This document shows, piece after piece, positions 4,747 through 6,526 of a DNA stretch of 6,526 nucleotides. The first letter of the stretch is position 1. Each line of letters begins with the position of its first letter. The translations under genes and the position numbers were made by a program. The stretch comes from an uncultured Eubacterium sp. GTDB taxonomy: Bacteria; Bacillota_A; Clostridia; Lachnospirales; Lachnospiraceae. The DNA lies in assembly GCA_948759685.1 (NCBI GenBank), contig CAQBGY010000190.1:1-6526 (forward strand). The letters are read 5' to 3'. The notes below the pieces were generated by a model. That model saw only the letters and a list, made by a program, of their open reading frames with translations, did not search any database and was not told the DNA's origin.

Positions 4747-4760
4747 ATTTCAAAGTGTCT
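4677..4760 (+). repeat. Three AAGYGTCT direct repeats (iteron-like)
   Basis: AAGTGTCT (4677-4684), AAGCGTCT (4729-4736) and AAGTGTCT (4753-4760), all in the same orientation. The last two sit in a longer similarity beginning CATTT. Spacing is 52 and 24 bp, so they are not tightly phased like classical iterons. Three 8-mers in an AT-rich stretch could arise partly by chance. Confidence 0.35.
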
Positions 4761-4794
4761 GATACTCGGCAGGATAAACTTATATCTTGTTGGG

Positions 4795-4962
4795 ATTTTA
4801 TTTTCCAAGCGAGTGGTTAAAACCACCGCCTTTAGGCGGCACTTTCTGAATAAGAAATAAGTGATAGAAGATAGTTGTTTTCAAGCTAAGCGCGACTTTA
4901 GTCGCAAGAGGCATTTTTTAAATTGCCATAACCCACCGACTTTAGTCGGTGGTAGTTAAGTT
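4795..4962 (+). mobile_element. 168-bp IS200/IS605-type MITE related to the element at 1008
   Basis: It begins with the same 17 bases as the first element (ATTTTATTTTCCAAGCG, 4795-4811). It carries the same left hairpin CCGCC-TTTA-GGCGG (4826-4839). It ends with CCACCGAC-TTTA-GTCGGTGG (4933-4952) and TAGTTAAGTT, which match the first element's right end except for compensating stem changes and one base. A middle hairpin GCGAC-TTTA-GTCGC (4892-4905) has the same stem as hairpin H4 of the first element. GTGGTT/AACCAC (4813-4826) offers an alternative left-end stem. It holds no coding sequence. It would need a transposase supplied in trans, since the copy at 1117 is broken. It separates the origin-like region from the recombinase operon. 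Confidence 0.8.
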
Positions 4963-4997
4963 TGCAGGGTAGGACACAGAAAACGTCTGTCGGTAAG

Positions 4998-5025
4998 TTG
5001 AGATTGAGAGGGAAATTTCTATGCT
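4998..5025 (+). promoter_or_regulatory. Promoter for the small gene and recombinase
   Basis: TTGAGA (4998-5003; five of six) and TATGCT (5020-5025; four of six) are separated by 16 bp. Transcription would start near 5032. That places the in-frame ATG at 5021 inside the -10 box and supports the downstream TTG at 5093 as start of the small gene. Confidence 0.4.
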
Positions 5026-5042
5026 TTTTGCAAGGGCGTATA

Positions 5043-5056
5043 CCATGCAGGCATGG
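5043..5056. promoter_or_regulatory. Palindrome CCATGC-AG-GCATGG (possible operator)
   Basis: A perfect 6-bp inverted repeat with a 2-bp centre lies just downstream of the predicted transcription start and 24 bp before the ribosome site at 5080. The centre is too short for a stable RNA loop, so a dimeric repressor site is more likely than a hairpin. The binding protein is unknown; the HTH proteins at 221 and 673 are candidates only by being in the same element. Confidence 0.4.
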
Positions 5057-5092
5057 CAGACATTTTCTTTCAGAAAACGAGGAGGAATATAT

Positions 5093-5290
5093 TTGAATAA
5101 AACAAAACTGGTAGTAACAAGAGTATTTGACAGCAAACGCACACCACAGGAGGCGTTTGTGAGGGTAATATTAAATTCGGATAAAGAGGAAAAGTGCTTG
5201 CAGGTTGCTGACCATGAAGGTATAATAGGAAATGAAGAACCACTTTGCAGTTCACCAGCTTTTTCTGGAAAGGAAGAAGCCAATGAGTAG
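5093..5290 (+). CDS. Small hypothetical protein coupled to the serine recombinase
   Basis: I do not recognise a named family. The TTG at 5093 is chosen because a consensus site AGGAGG (5080-5085) lies 7 nt upstream. An in-frame ATG at 5021 with GAGAGGG (5006-5012) would add 24 residues, but it falls in the predicted promoter. The 65-residue product starts with a β-like stretch (KLVVTRVFD, 5-13) and a helix after a Thr-Pro cap (RTPQEAFVRVIL, 16-27). An acidic, probably disordered tail follows. Its position, size and strand-helix layout recall the small proteins next to recombinase genes in clostridial transposons (the TnpW kind), but I see no firm sequence match. Its stop overlaps the recombinase ATG by 8 bp (5283-5290), so translation is very likely coupled. 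It may be an accessory or directionality factor, or simply a translational lead for the recombinase. Confidence 0.7.
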   Translation: MNKTKLVVTRVFDSKRTPQEAFVRVILNSDKEEKCLQVADHEGIIGNEEPLCSSPAFSGKEEANE

Positions 5291-6526
5291 AACTACATAC
5301 AAAACAGCACCAAAAGCGGGGTTATATACCCGGCTGTCTGTTGATGACGGCATCACAGACAAAGAAAGCAATTCCATAACGAGCCAGAAACAGATGCTCA
5401 TGCAGTATGCACAGTATCATGGTATAGAGGTTGCGGAAACATACGTTGATGACGGCTGGAGCGGGACAAATTTTGAAAGACCGGATTTTAAGCGCATGAT
5501 TGAGGATATTGAAAGCGGGAAAATCAACACGGTCATTACAAAAGACCTTTCACGTCTTGGGCGTGACTATCTGCAAACGGGCTATTATACCGAAGTGTAT
5601 TTTCCAAGCAAGAAAGTACGCTATATCGCAATCAGCGACGGGATTGATACCTCTATGGGGTACAATGAAATGGCACCGTTCAAGAACCTGTTTAATGATT
5701 TCTATGCAAGGGATATTTCAAAGAAAATCCGCAGCACCATGACCACAAAGGCAAGGGCGGGCATCTACCACAGCACAGTGCCGCCGTTCGGCTACCGCAA
5801 ATCGCCGGAGGACAGCCACAAGCTGATACCTGATGCGGAAACCGCACCGATTGTACGGCGTATGTACGAGCTTGCCGTGCAGGGCAAAGGCTACAAGGCA
5901 ATCGGCAACGTGCTGAAAAGGGAGCGCATACCGATACCCGCATACTGGCACCATGTAAGGGGCGAGAGGACGTGGGCAAATTTTAAGGGCGAGGGTGACA
6001 TATCCAACTATATTTGGAATGAAACCACGATAAAATGGATACTCTCGCACGAGGTCTACATCGGCAGCCTTGTGGCGCAGAAACAGTCAAAGCTGTTCAA
6101 GGTCGGCAAGAACTATGTGAAGCCTAAAGATGAGTGGGTGGTAGTGAAGGATATATTTGAGCCGATTGTGGACTTGGAACTGTGGGAGCGTGTGCAGGAG
6201 GTCAACGGGAAACGCAGGCGCATGTGCAAGGCAAAAAGAGAGCCGAGTATCTTTTCCGGCATTGCCTACTGCCCTGACTGTGGCAGGCGCATTACATTCT
6301 TCCCTGAGAAGTCAAGCAAGAAAAGCGGGAGGAATACCTACTTCGGCTCATGCGCCAACTACAGGCTGGACGGACCGGACAAATGCACGCCGCACCGCAT
6401 CAAGGAGCAGGACTTGTACGATATTGTCCTGAAAGACATCAGGGAATGGGCGGCAATGGCTCTGGCGGACGAGCAGGCAGTCCTTGGCAGGGTTATGGAA
6501 CAGCAACAGATTAACAGTACCGTGGA
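5283..6526 (+). CDS. Large serine recombinase, 3' end beyond the window
   Basis: The frame is open from ATG 5283 to the window end (414 codons, no stop), so the gene is partial only because the window ends. AGGAAG (5271-5276) is its ribosome site, inside the upstream gene. The N-terminal resolvase domain (about 10-150) has the nucleophile S19 in LYTRLSVDD and the signature DLSRLGRD (88-95, with S90, R91, R94). The recombinase domain (about 160-290) includes PPFGYRK and the ILSHEVYIGSLV segment. A zinc ribbon follows: C330-x2-C333, C357-x10-C368. A helical, probably coiled-coil region then begins. This is the architecture of the TnpX/TndX-type large serine recombinases that excise and integrate clostridial transposons through a circular form. 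It is richer in G+C than the HTH genes and the intergenic DNA. It is the strongest evidence that the window belongs to an integrating element, probably near one end; no attachment site can be recognised here. Confidence 0.93.
   Translation, partial: MSRTTYKTAPKAGLYTRLSVDDGITDKESNSITSQKQMLMQYAQYHGIEVAETYVDDGWSGTNFERPDFKRMIEDIESGKINTVITKDLSRLGRDYLQTGYYTEVYFPSKKVRYIAISDGIDTSMGYNEMAPFKNLFNDFYARDISKKIRSTMTTKARAGIYHSTVPPFGYRKSPEDSHKLIPDAETAPIVRRMYELAVQGKGYKAIGNVLKRERIPIPAYWHHVRGERTWANFKGEGDISNYIWNETTIKWILSHEVYIGSLVAQKQSKLFKVGKNYVKPKDEWVVVKDIFEPIVDLELWERVQEVNGKRRRMCKAKREPSIFSGIAYCPDCGRRITFFPEKSSKKSGRNTYFGSCANYRLDGPDKCTPHRIKEQDLYDIVLKDIREWAAMALADEQAVLGRVMEQQQINSTV

Noticed and set aside
5021..5092. 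Upstream ATG 5021 as start of the small gene before the recombinase
   Set aside because: It has a passable site (GAGAGGG), but it falls within a likely -10 box and a better AGGAGG sits 7 nt before TTG 5093. Kept as an alternative, not the main call.
6157..6432. 91-residue + strand ORF and several minus-strand ORFs (5692-6050)
   Set aside because: They are out-of-frame readings of the large serine recombinase, which is open across the whole interval and has clear catalytic and zinc-ribbon motifs.

Overview
The window looks like part of an integrated mobile element (integrative-conjugative or integrative-mobilizable type) in a low-to-mid-GC Firmicute, most likely a gut Clostridia/Lachnospiraceae-type genome. 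The evidence is strong AGGAGG-type ribosome sites, TTG starts, a CHC2 primase next to a P4-type SF3 helicase, and a large serine recombinase preceded by a small coupled gene. All convincing genes are on the + strand. The species cannot be fixed from the sequence.

Layout. (1) 1-1002: two short paralogous winged helix-turn-helix regulators (221-559 and 673-1002), with a dyad upstream of each. (2) 1008-1528: an IS200/IS605-type insertion whose Y1 transposase is broken. It has no usable start codon and lacks the C-terminal half with the catalytic tyrosine. Its right end is an array of six hairpins that share the loop C-TTTA-G or C-TTTCA-G. (3) 1529-1900: a small four-cysteine ORF (1570-1743) that may be a real gene, then a promoter and leader. 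(4) 1901-2425: a stand-alone protein resembling the phage-type Barnase-EndoU-ColicinE5/D-RelE-like nuclease domains of polyvalent proteins. (5) 2426-2633: a noncoding gap holding a 17-bp wobble-rich hairpin with a T tract, possibly a terminator/attenuator or small RNA. (6) 2634-4563: a replication pair, CHC2 zinc-finger primase and P4-type helicase, with genes overlapping by 101 bp. (7) 4564-4794: a large imperfect inverted repeat around an AT-rich core plus short repeats, the best candidate for the element's replication origin. (8) 4795-4962: a 168-bp transposase-less relative (MITE) of the insertion at 1008-1528. (9) 4963-6526: promoter, small TTG-started gene and a translationally coupled large serine recombinase that runs off the window.

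How it fits together: the recombinase would excise and integrate the element, the primase and helicase would replicate the excised circle from a nearby origin, and the HTH proteins may control element genes. The nuclease-like protein may be an accessory conflict or counter-defence factor. No relaxase, coupling protein or type IV secretion gene is visible, so conjugation is inferred from context only.

The least ordinary parts are the noncoding ones: the shared-loop hairpin array and its MITE relative, the origin-like inverted repeat after the helicase gene, and the wobble-paired hairpin ahead of the primase.
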